A DNA stretch of 64,000 nucleotides from the NCBI GenBank assembly GCA_002292375.1, contig DBBV01000003.1, positions 59,555 through 123,554 on the forward strand. Direction: 5' to 3'. This document shows positions 25,070 through 34,802 of this stretch, piece after piece. Numbering within the stretch: the first letter of the stretch is position 1; every line of letters begins with the position of its first letter. The notes beneath the pieces were generated by a model. It was given only the letters and a program-made list of their open reading frames with translations, was not told the origin of the DNA and made no database searches. The DNA is from Methylococcaceae bacterium UBA975 (GTDB taxonomy: Bacteria; Pseudomonadota; Gammaproteobacteria; Methylococcales; Cycloclasticaceae). The position numbers were made by a program, and so were the translations under genes.

Positions 25070-28000
25070 ATGAGCAAATTAACACCCCTTAACGAGCGCA
25101 AGCTAGCACCGTTTGTCCGTGCTATCTGTCTATTCATTTTGCTCATCAGCGGCCTGTCAATCGGCTTTGCAAAACAAGCGTTAGCAACAGAAAGCGAACC
25201 CTTGTCACTCGCGTTTTTACAGCAAAAAAAGTCCACTATCAGCGCTGACGCCTCACTTGATGAAAGTTTAAAAGCAACGGCGCTTAGCCATTACGATATG
25301 GCTATCGTCAATAAAAGAGCCGCCCAAGAACTGCTTGCCGAATTAGCGTCGATTGAAACCCAGCTGGTCGACGCGCCCAGGCGAATTACTGAGATTCAAG
25401 GCGCCTTAGTGAGCTCTTTTAAACCCCCAGCTGGCGTTGCTCATTCATCCGCTGAAAACGATGTTATAACGATTGAAACGGCGTTAATAACTGCAGAGGC
25501 TGAACATAGGCAACAACTCGCCCAACAAAAACAGCATGCCCAAGCGCTCGGCGAGCTTCTAACTGCTAAAGGAAAAGGCCATGACTCTATCAACGACCTA
25601 AAAAAACGGCTCGATAGTGCCAAACAGTCCTTAGCCGAAACGTCCAACGTCGATAATAACGTGCTATCCGAAGCCCGACACATCAACTTAACTATAAAAA
25701 AAGCGCTGTACGAGACGCAGTTACAACATCATTTATTTGTTCTCGAAAAACAGGACGTATTAGAACAACTGCACACCCTAGAGCGCGATTTAGCCAGTAG
25801 AAAACTGAGTCAGCTTCAAACCTATATAGACTTGCTTAAGACCAGGCTACAACAACTGCGCGAGAGTAAAGCCGCCGAGGTCTCTGAACAAGCAGAGATT
25901 CTACAGCAGTCGGTAGCGGACTTACCGATACCGGTACGAAGCATCGCCGATGATAACCTGACTTTCGGCAATGAATTACAAGACGTAACGCTCAAACAGG
26001 CCCAAACCACCGAACGTTTGAATTCATCGTCGCAAGCCCTCGACGAGCTTATACAGCAGGTAGAAGAAGCGCGAAAACGCGTCGAACTTGTTGGCAATAG
26101 CGAGGCAATCGGTAGAATGTTGCGCAACAGAGCGGCTGCATTACCGTCAATTCACAGTTACCAGGCCGGGGCGAAAAAACGCCGTAACGAAATTGACCGC
26201 GTCACCGATCGTCTGATTGATATCAATGAAAGGCGACGCGCTTTGTTAAACATTGAACAGCGTATTGAAAAAACCCTAGCCGAGGTAGAAGAACAAAAAA
26301 TCTCCCGACCCCCATCTGCCTTCGCAGCGTCAAAGGACGACGAAAGCACTCGACTACCTCCGCTTGTGCGTTCATTGCTGACGATCCAATTCAATAACTT
26401 AACCAAGTTAAGCGAAACATATAATCGCTATATTAGTGATTTAACATCGCTGGATACCGCACGTCGTCAACTGGTACTTGAGGCACAACAATTTTTGAGC
26501 TTTATCAACGAGCGCTTGCTGTGGATTAAAAGCATACCCGCTATAAGCACTCAAGACGGCACGCACTTTATTGACTCCATAGCGTGGCTAGCATCAACTA
26601 ACAATTGGCAACCATTAACAAATAACCTTTCTGTTGTTATACACACTAAACCTTGGCTGGCGTTGATTGCCCTAGTGTTGCTGATTGGTGGCTTTTTTCT
26701 ACAAAAACTTTGCAAAGAGCGACTCCGCGAAATTGCTAAACAAACCATAAAAATTCGGCTGGACTCGATTAGTCTGTCCTTCAAGGCGCTCATTTATACC
26801 GCCTTATTAGCTGCTGTATGGCCGCTGCTACTTTATTTTATCGCTTGGCAGCTCAGTGTATTGCCCGCAACGACATTTTCACTAGCATTAGCCGGTGGCT
26901 TACAAGCCGCCAGCACCATGTTGCTGATCATCTCATTTATTCGCTACAGCTGTTTGGAATATGGCTTGGCGGGTCGGCACTTTCGGTGGCCAGTGCCTAT
27001 TTATCAGGGACTGCTATCCCACACCAAGTGGCTAAAAATTATTATGCCCATACTGGTGTTAATCATGACTGTGGCCATGCAGCCACCTGAGTCCTTTTTA
27101 ACTCAGGGACTCGCACGCCCTGCGTTTATGGCGTTAATGGTTACTTTTATCATTTTTATTTACAACCTCTTAGGGCCGTCTAGCTCACTGCAATATTTTT
27201 TAAAACAAAAGGCCGTCAATGAATCATTAAAACAGGTCGTTTTTTTTTGGTTTCCTCTCGCTTTATTTTTGCCGTTGGCAATGATGGTTGCAGCCGCGGC
27301 AGGCTACCAGCACACGGCCTTAGTGGTTATGCAACACGTACGCACCATGATTGTTTTCTTTTTTGCTTTAATGATTGTGCATGCTTTATTACTACGCGCC
27401 TTATATATCGCCGAAAAACAATTCAGATACCGAGAAGCGGTCAAAAAAAGAAAAGAAATTTATGCGCTTAAACAAAAAGAAGGTAGCGTAGAAAAAAAAC
27501 CGAGTGCAGAAAATACTCTCGATATCGAAGTTCAAGACGTTGATTATTCTGAGCTTAGCGAACAAGCAAAAAAGTTAATTCGTACCGGCTTAGTTTTAGC
27601 AGGCCTTATTGCCCTTTGGTTTGTGTGGACTGACTTACTACCTATTTTCAATGTATTAAATGCTGTCTCTTTACCCTTTAGCACAACTCAATTAGTTGAC
27701 GGCATAGAAAAATTAACCCCATTAACCCTACAAGATGTGGCGCTTGCAATACTGTTTTTGCTGGTTACCATCACCGCAGCGACAAATGTACCCGGCTTGC
27801 TCGAAATTATTCTATTGCAACGACTCAATATAGACGCAGGCTCCCGCTACGCAATAAAAACCTTATCCCAATACTTTATTGTTACCACAGGCGTTATTCT
27901 CGTGTTCAACGCCATTGGCGCCGAATGGTCTAGCATTCAGTGGTTAGTCGCCGCGCTAAGTGTTGGTCTAGGCTTTGGTTTACAAGAAATAGTCGCCAAC

Positions 28001-28534
28001 TTTATTAGCGGCATTATTATTTTATTCGAACGGCCTATTCGCGTGGGCGATACGGTCACCATCGGTGACGTATCCGGCAAGGTTAGTCGTATCCGCATTC
28101 GCGCCACCACTATCACCAACTGGGACCGGCAAGAGCTGCTGGTGCCCAATAAAGAGTTTATTACCAGTCGATTATTAAACTGGACCTTAAGCGATCAAAT
28201 AAATCGCTTCATCGTACCGGTTGGTATCGCCTACGGTTCCGATGTTGAAAAGGCTTTGCAACTGATGTTTGAAACTGCCAGCGACAATGAGAACGTACTT
28301 GAAGACCCTGCGCCGATAGTGTCTTTCGAAGGTTTTGGTGATAACGCATTATTATTAAACCTACGTATCTACCTCGGCTCCTTGGATCATCGAATTGAAA
28401 CCATTACCCAGATACACAAGGTGATAAACGAGAAATTCAAACTCGCGGGTATTAGTATTCCGTTCCCACAACGCGATATTTATTTAGGTACTAAACACCC
28501 ATTAGAGATTAAGCTACAAAAAGCTGATGATTAA
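25070..28534 (+). CDS. Large mechanosensitive channel, MscK/MscM type
   Basis: 1154 residues. A basic N-terminus and hydrophobic stretch (about 18-39) ending in an ALA-like site form a signal peptide. Residues about 45-480 are a periplasmic coiled-coil-rich domain, followed by about ten transmembrane helices. The MscS core near the C-terminus reads GFGLQEIVANFISG with FERPIRVGDTV and LLVPNKEFI. These giant MscS relatives protect against hypo-osmotic shock and can be ion-gated. It is slightly longer than Escherichia coli MscK (about 1120). Downstream genes are 42 bases away but functionally different. Confidence 0.9.
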   Translation: MSKLTPLNERKLAPFVRAICLFILLISGLSIGFAKQALATESEPLSLAFLQQKKSTISADASLDESLKATALSHYDMAIVNKRAAQELLAELASIETQLVDAPRRITEIQGALVSSFKPPAGVAHSSAENDVITIETALITAEAEHRQQLAQQKQHAQALGELLTAKGKGHDSINDLKKRLDSAKQSLAETSNVDNNVLSEARHINLTIKKALYETQLQHHLFVLEKQDVLEQLHTLERDLASRKLSQLQTYIDLLKTRLQQLRESKAAEVSEQAEILQQSVADLPIPVRSIADDNLTFGNELQDVTLKQAQTTERLNSSSQALDELIQQVEEARKRVELVGNSEAIGRMLRNRAAALPSIHSYQAGAKKRRNEIDRVTDRLIDINERRRALLNIEQRIEKTLAEVEEQKISRPPSAFAASKDDESTRLPPLVRSLLTIQFNNLTKLSETYNRYISDLTSLDTARRQLVLEAQQFLSFINERLLWIKSIPAISTQDGTHFIDSIAWLASTNNWQPLTNNLSVVIHTKPWLALIALVLLIGGFFLQKLCKERLREIAKQTIKIRLDSISLSFKALIYTALLAAVWPLLLYFIAWQLSVLPATTFSLALAGGLQAASTMLLIISFIRYSCLEYGLAGRHFRWPVPIYQGLLSHTKWLKIIMPILVLIMTVAMQPPESFLTQGLARPAFMALMVTFIIFIYNLLGPSSSLQYFLKQKAVNESLKQVVFFWFPLALFLPLAMMVAAAAGYQHTALVVMQHVRTMIVFFFALMIVHALLLRALYIAEKQFRYREAVKKRKEIYALKQKEGSVEKKPSAENTLDIEVQDVDYSELSEQAKKLIRTGLVLAGLIALWFVWTDLLPIFNVLNAVSLPFSTTQLVDGIEKLTPLTLQDVALAILFLLVTITAATNVPGLLEIILLQRLNIDAGSRYAIKTLSQYFIVTTGVILVFNAIGAEWSSIQWLVAALSVGLGFGLQEIVANFISGIIILFERPIRVGDTVTIGDVSGKVSRIRIRATTITNWDRQELLVPNKEFITSRLLNWTLSDQINRFIVPVGIAYGSDVEKALQLMFETASDNENVLEDPAPIVSFEGFGDNALLLNLRIYLGSLDHRIETITQIHKVINEKFKLAGISIPFPQRDIYLGTKHPLEIKLQKADD

Positions 28535-28576
28535 CGCTAGACCTTACTTAAACCGGCAACTACAAAATGAACACAA

Positions 28577-29071
28577 ATGAATATAAATGAACCCGTAGCA
28601 GTAGGCTGGCGCGAATGGATCGCCTTGCCCGATTTAGCCATTGAGTCTATCAAGGCCAAGGTTGACACCGGGGCTAGAACCTCGGCTCTGCATGCCTTTG
28701 ATGTTCGAGCATTTGAAAAAAATGGCGAGTTATGGGTTCGTTTTGGCGTGCACCCCCGTCAACGCGACACTAAAAAGGAGATTTGGTGTGAGTCCAAGGT
28801 ACTTGACCAACGTGAAGTGACTGACTCAGGTGGCCACACCGAACTACGCTACGTTATCGAAACGACAGCCTCTTTAGGGGAAAAAACATGGCGCATAGAA
28901 ATGACGCTAACAAACCGTGACAACATGTTATTTAGAATGTTATTAGGCCGAACCGCCCTAAGTGCTGGTAATATAGTCGTGAACCCAACACTGTCTTATT
29001 TGTCGGGTCAAACCTTAACTAAACATTTTCAAGATTCTCAACAAGACGATCTTGAGGGAGAAACTGAATGA
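28577..29071 (+). CDS. RimB-like ATP-dependent zinc protease domain protein
   Basis: 164 residues. KVDTGARTSALHAF near residue 32 is the signature of the putative ATP-dependent zinc protease family, a retropepsin-like fold often encoded beside RimK. In pseudomonads the neighbour RimB removes glutamates added by RimK to ribosomal protein S6. The stop overlaps the rimK start by 4 bases (ATGA), so translation is coupled. I infer a RimB-like role from context and fold; the actual cleavage chemistry is not clear from sequence. Confidence 0.8.
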   Translation: MNINEPVAVGWREWIALPDLAIESIKAKVDTGARTSALHAFDVRAFEKNGELWVRFGVHPRQRDTKKEIWCESKVLDQREVTDSGGHTELRYVIETTASLGEKTWRIEMTLTNRDNMLFRMLLGRTALSAGNIVVNPTLSYLSGQTLTKHFQDSQQDDLEGETE

Positions 29072-29979
29072 AAATTGGCATCCTATCAAGAAATCCTAAA
29101 TTATATTCCACTCGCCGTTTGGTTGAGGCCGGTGAAAAGCGCGGTTTCGACATGCATGTGGTTGATGTGCTTCGTTGTTATATGAACATCACTTCGATGA
29201 AACCAACCGTGCACTACAAGGGCCAAGATTTAGTCGGCTTTGATGCCGTTATTCCCCGTATTGGTGCGTCTGTTACCTTTTACGGTACGGCCGTATTGCG
29301 CCAATTTGAAATGATGAATGTGTACCCTCTTAACGAATCTGTCGCCATCAGCCGCTCAAGAGATAAGCTCCGTGCTTTACAATTATTATCACGCAAAGGC
29401 CTGGGCCTACCCGTTACAGGCTTTGCTCATCGACCTGATGACGTTGACGACCTAATCAAAATGGTCGGTGGTGCACCCTTGGTGATTAAGCTACTAGAAG
29501 GAACGCAAGGCATCGGCGTGGTGTTAGCCGAAACCAAAGGCGCCGCTGAAAGTGTGATCGAGGCCTTTATGGGCATGCAAGCCAATATTTTGGTGCAAGA
29601 GTTTATCAAAGAAGCCGGCGGCGCTGATATCCGTTGTTTAGTCCTTGGTGGCAAAGTCGTCGCCGCCATGAAGCGTCAAGGTAAAGAAGGCGAATTTAGA
29701 TCCAATATTCACCGCGGCGGCTCTGCAAACCTTATCCGCATCACCCCTGAAGAACGTTCAACAGCTGTACGTGCTGCCACAACCATGGGCTTAAACCTGT
29801 GTGGTGTCGATTTGCTACGCTCAAATCATGGCCCGGTGGTGATGGAAGTCAATTCATCCCCTGGCTTAGAAGGTATTGAACGCGCGACTGGCAAGGACAT
29901 CGCTGGCATGATTATGGACTTTATCGCCAAAGATGCCTCTCAAGGGAAAAGTAAAACCAAAACCCGAGGCCGCGGCTAA
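29068..29979 (+). CDS. rimK: Ribosomal protein S6-L-glutamate ligase RimK
   Basis: 303 residues, matching RimK (about 300). ATP-grasp features are visible: LVIKLLEGTQGIGVVLAE (ATP-binding Lys and small loop), ILVQEFIKEAGGADIR, and MEVNSSPGLEGIE (metal-binding Asn and Glu). RimK adds glutamates to the C-terminus of ribosomal protein S6, altering translation. It has an extra basic C-terminal tail (KSKTKTRGRG). It lies in a three-gene unit between the protease-like gene and an aspartoacylase-like gene, both nearly contiguous. Confidence 0.93.
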   Translation: MKIGILSRNPKLYSTRRLVEAGEKRGFDMHVVDVLRCYMNITSMKPTVHYKGQDLVGFDAVIPRIGASVTFYGTAVLRQFEMMNVYPLNESVAISRSRDKLRALQLLSRKGLGLPVTGFAHRPDDVDDLIKMVGGAPLVIKLLEGTQGIGVVLAETKGAAESVIEAFMGMQANILVQEFIKEAGGADIRCLVLGGKVVAAMKRQGKEGEFRSNIHRGGSANLIRITPEERSTAVRAATTMGLNLCGVDLLRSNHGPVVMEVNSSPGLEGIERATGKDIAGMIMDFIAKDASQGKSKTKTRGRG

Positions 29980-29985
29980 ACCTGT

Positions 29986-31041
29986 ATGGCAGACATCCTC
30001 ACGATTGCTGGGCATGCTATCCCCTTAGGCGGCAACCAAATTATCGACGTGCCCTTACCCGATTTGTACATGCATACCTCCTTAAGTATGCCCGTACAAG
30101 TACTCCGTGGGCGCAAAAAAGGCCCAACACTTTTTGTCTCCGCCGCCGTTCACGGCGATGAGATTAATGGCGTTGAGATTATTCGCCGTTTGGTCAAAAG
30201 CAAATCATTGAAGGGTTTAAAAGGCACCTTAATTACTGTGCCTGTGGTTAATGTTTATGGCTTTATTAACCAAACCCGTTATTTGCCGGATCGTCGTGAT
30301 CTCAACCGCTGTTTTCCTGGTTCTGAACAAGGCTCATTAGCCGGCCGTTTAGCTAATTTATTTATGCGTGAAGTCGCGTCTAACTGCACGCATGGCATCG
30401 ACCTTCACACCGCCGCAATTCACCGCGACAATTTACCTCAAATTCGCGCTGACTTAGGCAACCCCAATGCAGAACAATTGGCCTTAGCCTTTAATGCCCC
30501 GGTGGTTGTTAACTCTGGCCTTATCGAAGGATCATTACGACACGCCTCGCACAGCTACAATATCCCTGTTATCGTTTACGAAGCGGGTGAGGCCTTACGC
30601 TTTAACGAGCTATCCATTAGGGCAGGCGTTAAGGGAATTTTTGGTGTGATGCGTAATATTGGCATGTTAGCGCCAAAACGCAGTAAGCTTAAAAAGCCTA
30701 GAGTGCCTTTTGTTGCGCGCTCTAGCACTTGGGTGCGCGCACCACAGAGCGGTATGTTCCGTATGCTAGTCGCCATGGGCGCGCAAGTGATTAAAGGGGA
30801 TTTGCTCGGTATGGTCGCGGCACCCTATGGCAATGAAAACAGTGAAACGCCCGTCATCGCGACAAGCTCGGGTATTATTATTGGCCGTAGCAACCTACCG
30901 TTAGTCAATGAAGGGGAGGCCTTATTCCATATCGCGCGTTTTAATAACCCAGACGAGGTCGCCAACAGCGTTGAGGCGTTTCATTCGGATTTAGACCCTG
31001 CAACGGACACCACCGTACCCGACGACATCCCGATTACCTGA
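29986..31041 (+). CDS. Succinylglutamate desuccinylase / aspartoacylase family protein
   Basis: 351 residues, M14-like zinc deacylase. The metal site shows AAVHGDEINGVEI (His and Glu, about 54-66) and GIDLHTAAI (His). The C-terminal third is a beta-rich, lipoyl-like domain (PQSGMFRMLVAMGAQVIKGDLLG). Known relatives hydrolyse N-acyl amino acids. It begins 6 bases after rimK, an arrangement frequent in gammaproteobacteria by my recollection, so it may act on glutamyl or N-acyl peptides related to RimK products. That link is inference. Confidence 0.8.
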   Translation: MADILTIAGHAIPLGGNQIIDVPLPDLYMHTSLSMPVQVLRGRKKGPTLFVSAAVHGDEINGVEIIRRLVKSKSLKGLKGTLITVPVVNVYGFINQTRYLPDRRDLNRCFPGSEQGSLAGRLANLFMREVASNCTHGIDLHTAAIHRDNLPQIRADLGNPNAEQLALAFNAPVVVNSGLIEGSLRHASHSYNIPVIVYEAGEALRFNELSIRAGVKGIFGVMRNIGMLAPKRSKLKKPRVPFVARSSTWVRAPQSGMFRMLVAMGAQVIKGDLLGMVAAPYGNENSETPVIATSSGIIIGRSNLPLVNEGEALFHIARFNNPDEVANSVEAFHSDLDPATDTTVPDDIPIT

Positions 31042-31088
31042 GCCCTCAATTTAAGCTACCGTATCGTTTTAATAGAGGCCTTTTGGTT

Positions 31089-32921
31089 TTATTCTACGGT
31101 GACTGACTTGGCAAGATTCCTAGGTTGATCAACGTCTGTGCCTTTAATCACCGCCACGTGATAGGCCAGCAATTGCAGGGGAATGGTGTAAATGATCGGC
31201 GCAATAACGTCGTCTATTTCGGACACTCTTATTAAGCTAAGCCCCTCGGCTGCCTCAAAAGCGGCGTGCTTATCGGCAAACACATACAGTTGCCCCCCGC
31301 GCGCTTGTACTTCTTGTAAATTTGACTTCAATTTTTCTAATAAGTCATTATTAGGTGCCACCGCGACGATCGGCATATGTTCATCGACTAAGGCCAACGG
31401 CCCGTGCTTTAATTCCCCCGCGGGGTAAGCTTCGGCATGTATATAAGACACTTCTTTTAATTTAAGCGCACCCTCCATAGCCACGGGGTATTGCTCACCA
31501 CGGCCTAAAAATAAGGCACTGGTCTTATCTTTAAACTGTTCTGCAAATCGCAAGATGTCTGCATCTAAACGTAATACCTCTGCCACTTTTTCGGGCAGTA
31601 GCTCGAGTTGTTTAATAATCGCGATTTCTTTTTCTTTTGTAATGCTGTGGTGCTTACCCAAGGCAATCACTAACAATAACAAGGCCACCAATTGTGTGGT
31701 AAATGCCTTGGTTGAGGCGACCCCAATCTCAGGCCCCGCATTGGTCATCAAGTGCCATTCTGATTGCCTAACGAGCGAGCTTTCAGGCACATTACAAATA
31801 CTGAGGGTATGCGCATAACCTAGCTGACTAGCTGCTTGTAACGCGGCAAGGGTGTCGGCGGTTTCTCCCGACTGTGATAGGGTGACAAACAGCGTTCTTT
31901 TATTCACTACATGGCGCCGGTACCTGAATTCACTGGCAACCTCAATATGGCACGCCACACCCGCAATCGATTCAAACCAATATTTAGCGACCATGCCGGC
32001 GTGATAACTGGTGCCACAGGCAACAATTTGCACTTCATCAATTTGACCAAAAGCTTTGTTTGCCTCAGCGCCAAAGCAGCTATCCAATAAGCGGCCACCG
32101 GCAATCCTGCCGGCGATAGTTTGCTTTAAGACAGCGGCTTGTTCAAAAATCTCTTTTTGCATGTAATGTTTGTAACGACCTAAACCGACGGTATCGGCCT
32201 TTAATTCAGTTTCGGTGATTGCTCGTACCACAGGCTTACCCGTGTCGTCATAAATTGTGATGCCGTCTAAACGTATATCTGCGATATCACCATCTTCAAG
32301 GTAAATAAACCGTGTTGCCTCGCCCAATAAAGCAAACACATCTGAGGCAATAAAGTACTCATTGTTTCCCACACCGATAACTAATGGACTACCTTTTCTA
32401 GCCGCTATTAGGCGATCATTCTTATTCGCTTCTACCACGCCTAGGGCATACGCGCCGTGTAAGGTTTTTACCGTTTCTTGAACCGCTCGCAATAAATCAT
32501 TGGTCTCACGCCATTGGTCATAGATCGCATGAACGATAACTTCCGTATCTGTCTCAGAATCAAAGCTGTGTCCTTGGCTCAGCTGCGCTTTTCGCAACAC
32601 CTCATGATTTTCGATAATGCCATTGTGGACGATAGCAATATCGCCATTGCAGATATGAGGATGCGCGTTTACTTCTGACGGTACGCCATGGGTCGCCCAA
32701 CGTGTATGTGATATACCGCATGAGCCTTGTAGCGGATGATCTTCTATTAAATGCTCAAGATTTTTAACCTTGCCTTGTGTGCGCCGCCGTTGCAATACCC
32801 CGTGTTCATCAACCACCACCATCCCAGCCGAATCGTAGCCACGGTATTCTAGACGCTGGAGGCCTTTAATCAGAACCTGCGTAATATCCCTTTTAGCTAA
32901 AGCGCCAACTATTCCACACAT
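31089..32921 (-). CDS. glmS: Glutamine:fructose-6-phosphate aminotransferase GlmS
   Basis: 610 residues. N-terminal glutaminase domain with Cys2 as nucleophile (MCGIVGA), HTRWATHG and ETDTEVIVH; two SIS domains follow with CGTSYHAG and SQSGETADT; the C-terminus LAKSVTVE is the invariant isomerase end. It makes glucosamine-6-phosphate, the first step to UDP-GlcNAc for peptidoglycan and LPS. It begins one base after the glmU stop, so the two form an operon. No glmS ribozyme is present, as expected outside Gram-positives. Confidence 0.97.
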   Translation of the reverse strand: MCGIVGALAKRDITQVLIKGLQRLEYRGYDSAGMVVVDEHGVLQRRRTQGKVKNLEHLIEDHPLQGSCGISHTRWATHGVPSEVNAHPHICNGDIAIVHNGIIENHEVLRKAQLSQGHSFDSETDTEVIVHAIYDQWRETNDLLRAVQETVKTLHGAYALGVVEANKNDRLIAARKGSPLVIGVGNNEYFIASDVFALLGEATRFIYLEDGDIADIRLDGITIYDDTGKPVVRAITETELKADTVGLGRYKHYMQKEIFEQAAVLKQTIAGRIAGGRLLDSCFGAEANKAFGQIDEVQIVACGTSYHAGMVAKYWFESIAGVACHIEVASEFRYRRHVVNKRTLFVTLSQSGETADTLAALQAASQLGYAHTLSICNVPESSLVRQSEWHLMTNAGPEIGVASTKAFTTQLVALLLLVIALGKHHSITKEKEIAIIKQLELLPEKVAEVLRLDADILRFAEQFKDKTSALFLGRGEQYPVAMEGALKLKEVSYIHAEAYPAGELKHGPLALVDEHMPIVAVAPNNDLLEKLKSNLQEVQARGGQLYVFADKHAAFEAAEGLSLIRVSEIDDVIAPIIYTIPLQLLAYHVAVIKGTDVDQPRNLAKSVTVE

Positions 32922-32922
32922 A

Positions 32923-34293
32923 TCAGTCCTTGGTCGGCCTTTTCCAGCCCTTTAACGTTGTTTGCTTAGTACGTGACAGCGACAGTGTGTTCGCAGCCGC
33001 GTTTTTAGTTAATGTTGTGCCGGCCGCTATGGTGGCATTTTTACCAACGGTAACCGGTGCAACTAATTGCGTATCTGAACCGATAAAGGCGCCGTCTTCA
33101 ATGGTTGTTTTTGATTTGTTGACACCGTCATAATTACAGGTGATCGTACCCGCCCCGATATTTACGCGTTGCCCTACCTCTGCATCGCCGATATAACTCA
33201 GGTGATTTATTTTAGAGCCCTTGCCTAAATTTGTTTTTTTCACCTCAACAAAATTTCCGACCTGGCTATTGTCACCTAGCACAGTGCCTGGTCGTATCCG
33301 AGCAAACGGACCGACTTTTGTTGCTTTACCCACGCAACAGTCCTCTAGCACGCTATGGGCATATATTTGTGCATCATCATCAATTTGTGCATTTTTAATC
33401 ACACAATTAGCGCCAATACTTACGTTTGAACCCAACGTTACCTTACCTTCAAAAATTACATTACAGTCGATGAAGATATCTTGGCCGTTTATAATAAGCT
33501 CGCCACGTACGTCTAGACGTTTAGCATCGGTGAGTGTCACTCCTTGTGACATTAAGTCTTCTGCAATAAGGCGCTGCTGGTAACGCTCCAATTGATTCAG
33601 TTGCAATTTTGAATTAACACCCTGTACTTCACGCTCATTGTCGGGATGTGTCGTATTAATCGACACCCCTGATTCAACAAGCATTTCAATAATGTCCGTT
33701 AAGTAGTATTCATTTTGCGCATTATTGTTTTTTAGTTTTGATAAGCAACTTCTTAGCTGATCACCTTTTATTGCCATGATGCCAGTGTTAACTTCAGAAA
33801 TCTGTCGTTGTGCTTGTGTTGCGTCTTTCTGCTCGACAATTTTTACTACACGACCATTGTCTCGAACAATGCGTCCATACCCTGTTGCGTCGTTTAGTTT
33901 AACCGTTAGTAACGACATGGTTTTATTGTCCACAACGGCAAGCATGTTAGCCAATGTGGCTTTCTTAATGAGCGGTACATCGCCGTAAAGAATTAACACT
34001 AGGTCATCGTCAGCCAGCTCAGCTATGGCTTGTTGTACCGCATGACCGGTCCCCAGCTGTTGCTTTTGCTCTACCCAGCGTATGTTGTGTCCTATGGTTT
34101 TTTTTATCACCTGCTCTGCATCGTGTCCATAGACAACAATCGTCTGACTATCTAGTTGATTCGCTGTGTCTACTACCCACTGAAGCATCGGCTTGCCAGC
34201 AATTTTATGTAACACCTTAGCCGTATTAGACTTCATCCGAGTACCTTGCCCGGCGGCAAGTATTATTGTTTTTATACCCATTTTTTTAAACAT
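32923..34293 (-). CDS. glmU: Bifunctional UDP-GlcNAc pyrophosphorylase / acetyltransferase GlmU
   Basis: 456 residues from the ATG at 34293; an alternative is the ATG at 34281 (MGIKTII). Neither has a clear ribosome site, and a longer frame would begin inside the atp terminator. The uridyltransferase domain shows LAAGQGTRMKS and YGDVPL; the C-terminal half is a left-handed beta helix with hexapeptide repeats (IGANCVI, IGAGTITCNYDG). It acetylates glucosamine-1-phosphate and couples it to UTP. It is followed by glmS, the next pathway enzyme upstream in the route, on the same mRNA. Confidence 0.95.
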   Translation of the reverse strand: MFKKMGIKTIILAAGQGTRMKSNTAKVLHKIAGKPMLQWVVDTANQLDSQTIVVYGHDAEQVIKKTIGHNIRWVEQKQQLGTGHAVQQAIAELADDDLVLILYGDVPLIKKATLANMLAVVDNKTMSLLTVKLNDATGYGRIVRDNGRVVKIVEQKDATQAQRQISEVNTGIMAIKGDQLRSCLSKLKNNNAQNEYYLTDIIEMLVESGVSINTTHPDNEREVQGVNSKLQLNQLERYQQRLIAEDLMSQGVTLTDAKRLDVRGELIINGQDIFIDCNVIFEGKVTLGSNVSIGANCVIKNAQIDDDAQIYAHSVLEDCCVGKATKVGPFARIRPGTVLGDNSQVGNFVEVKKTNLGKGSKINHLSYIGDAEVGQRVNIGAGTITCNYDGVNKSKTTIEDGAFIGSDTQLVAPVTVGKNATIAAGTTLTKNAAANTLSLSRTKQTTLKGWKRPTKD

Positions 34294-34323
34294 TAATAAT
34301 AAGTTGCTTAGTTTAACAGGTAT

Positions 34324-34346
34324 AAAAAAACCCACCTAATGGTGGG
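34324..34346 (-). terminator. Intrinsic terminator of the atp operon
   Basis: On the minus strand the stem CCCACC/GGTGGG (6 base pairs, 4-base loop, 34331-34346) is followed by seven T residues (34330-34324). It lies 25 bases after atpC and before glmU, separating the two transcription units. The plus strand also has a T-run at 34351-34357, so it may work both ways. Confidence 0.85.
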
Positions 34347-34370
34347 CTTGTTTTTTTATAGCAATCGAAC

Positions 34371-34787
34371 TTATCGCGTTTTTCTCAGACGACTAATTGC
34401 ACTTAACTGTGCTGCTGCCTCTGCTAATTCTGCTTGTGCTTTAGCATAATCGATATCCGATGTCCTATTGGCTAGCGCTTCTTCTGCACGTTTTTTAGCT
34501 TCAAGTGCTTTCGCTTCGTCTAAATCCTTTGCACGTATGGCAGTATCTGCTAACACCGTCACGACATGGGGCTGAACTTCTAGAATACCGCCCGATATAA
34601 AGAAATCTAACTCTTCTTTGCCCGTGTCCACTCGAATTTCGCCCGGCCTTAATCGTGTAACCAAAGGTGCATGTCGAGGGGCTATACCGAGTTCACCCAG
34701 TTCACCAGGTGCGTACACCATTTCAGCAAGACCAGAGTAGATTTCTGCTTCTGCGCTTACTATGTCTACATGGATTGTCATGCTCAT
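34371..34787 (-). CDS. atpC: ATP synthase F1 epsilon subunit
   Basis: 138 residues. Beta-barrel N-terminal domain (IHVDIVSAEAEIYSG, GELGIAPRHAPLVTRL) and C-terminal helical pair rich in Ala and Glu (AQAELAEAAAQLSAI). It regulates F1 rotation with the gamma subunit. The start may be this ATG or the one 6 bases later (MTIHVD); the ribosome site GGTAACG is weak in both cases. Last gene of the atp operon, 15 bases after atpD, followed by the intrinsic terminator. Confidence 0.95.
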   Translation of the reverse strand: MSMTIHVDIVSAEAEIYSGLAEMVYAPGELGELGIAPRHAPLVTRLRPGEIRVDTGKEELDFFISGGILEVQPHVVTVLADTAIRAKDLDEAKALEAKKRAEEALANRTSDIDYAKAQAELAEAAAQLSAISRLRKTR

Positions 34788-34802
34788 TACGTTACCTTTG
34801 GG

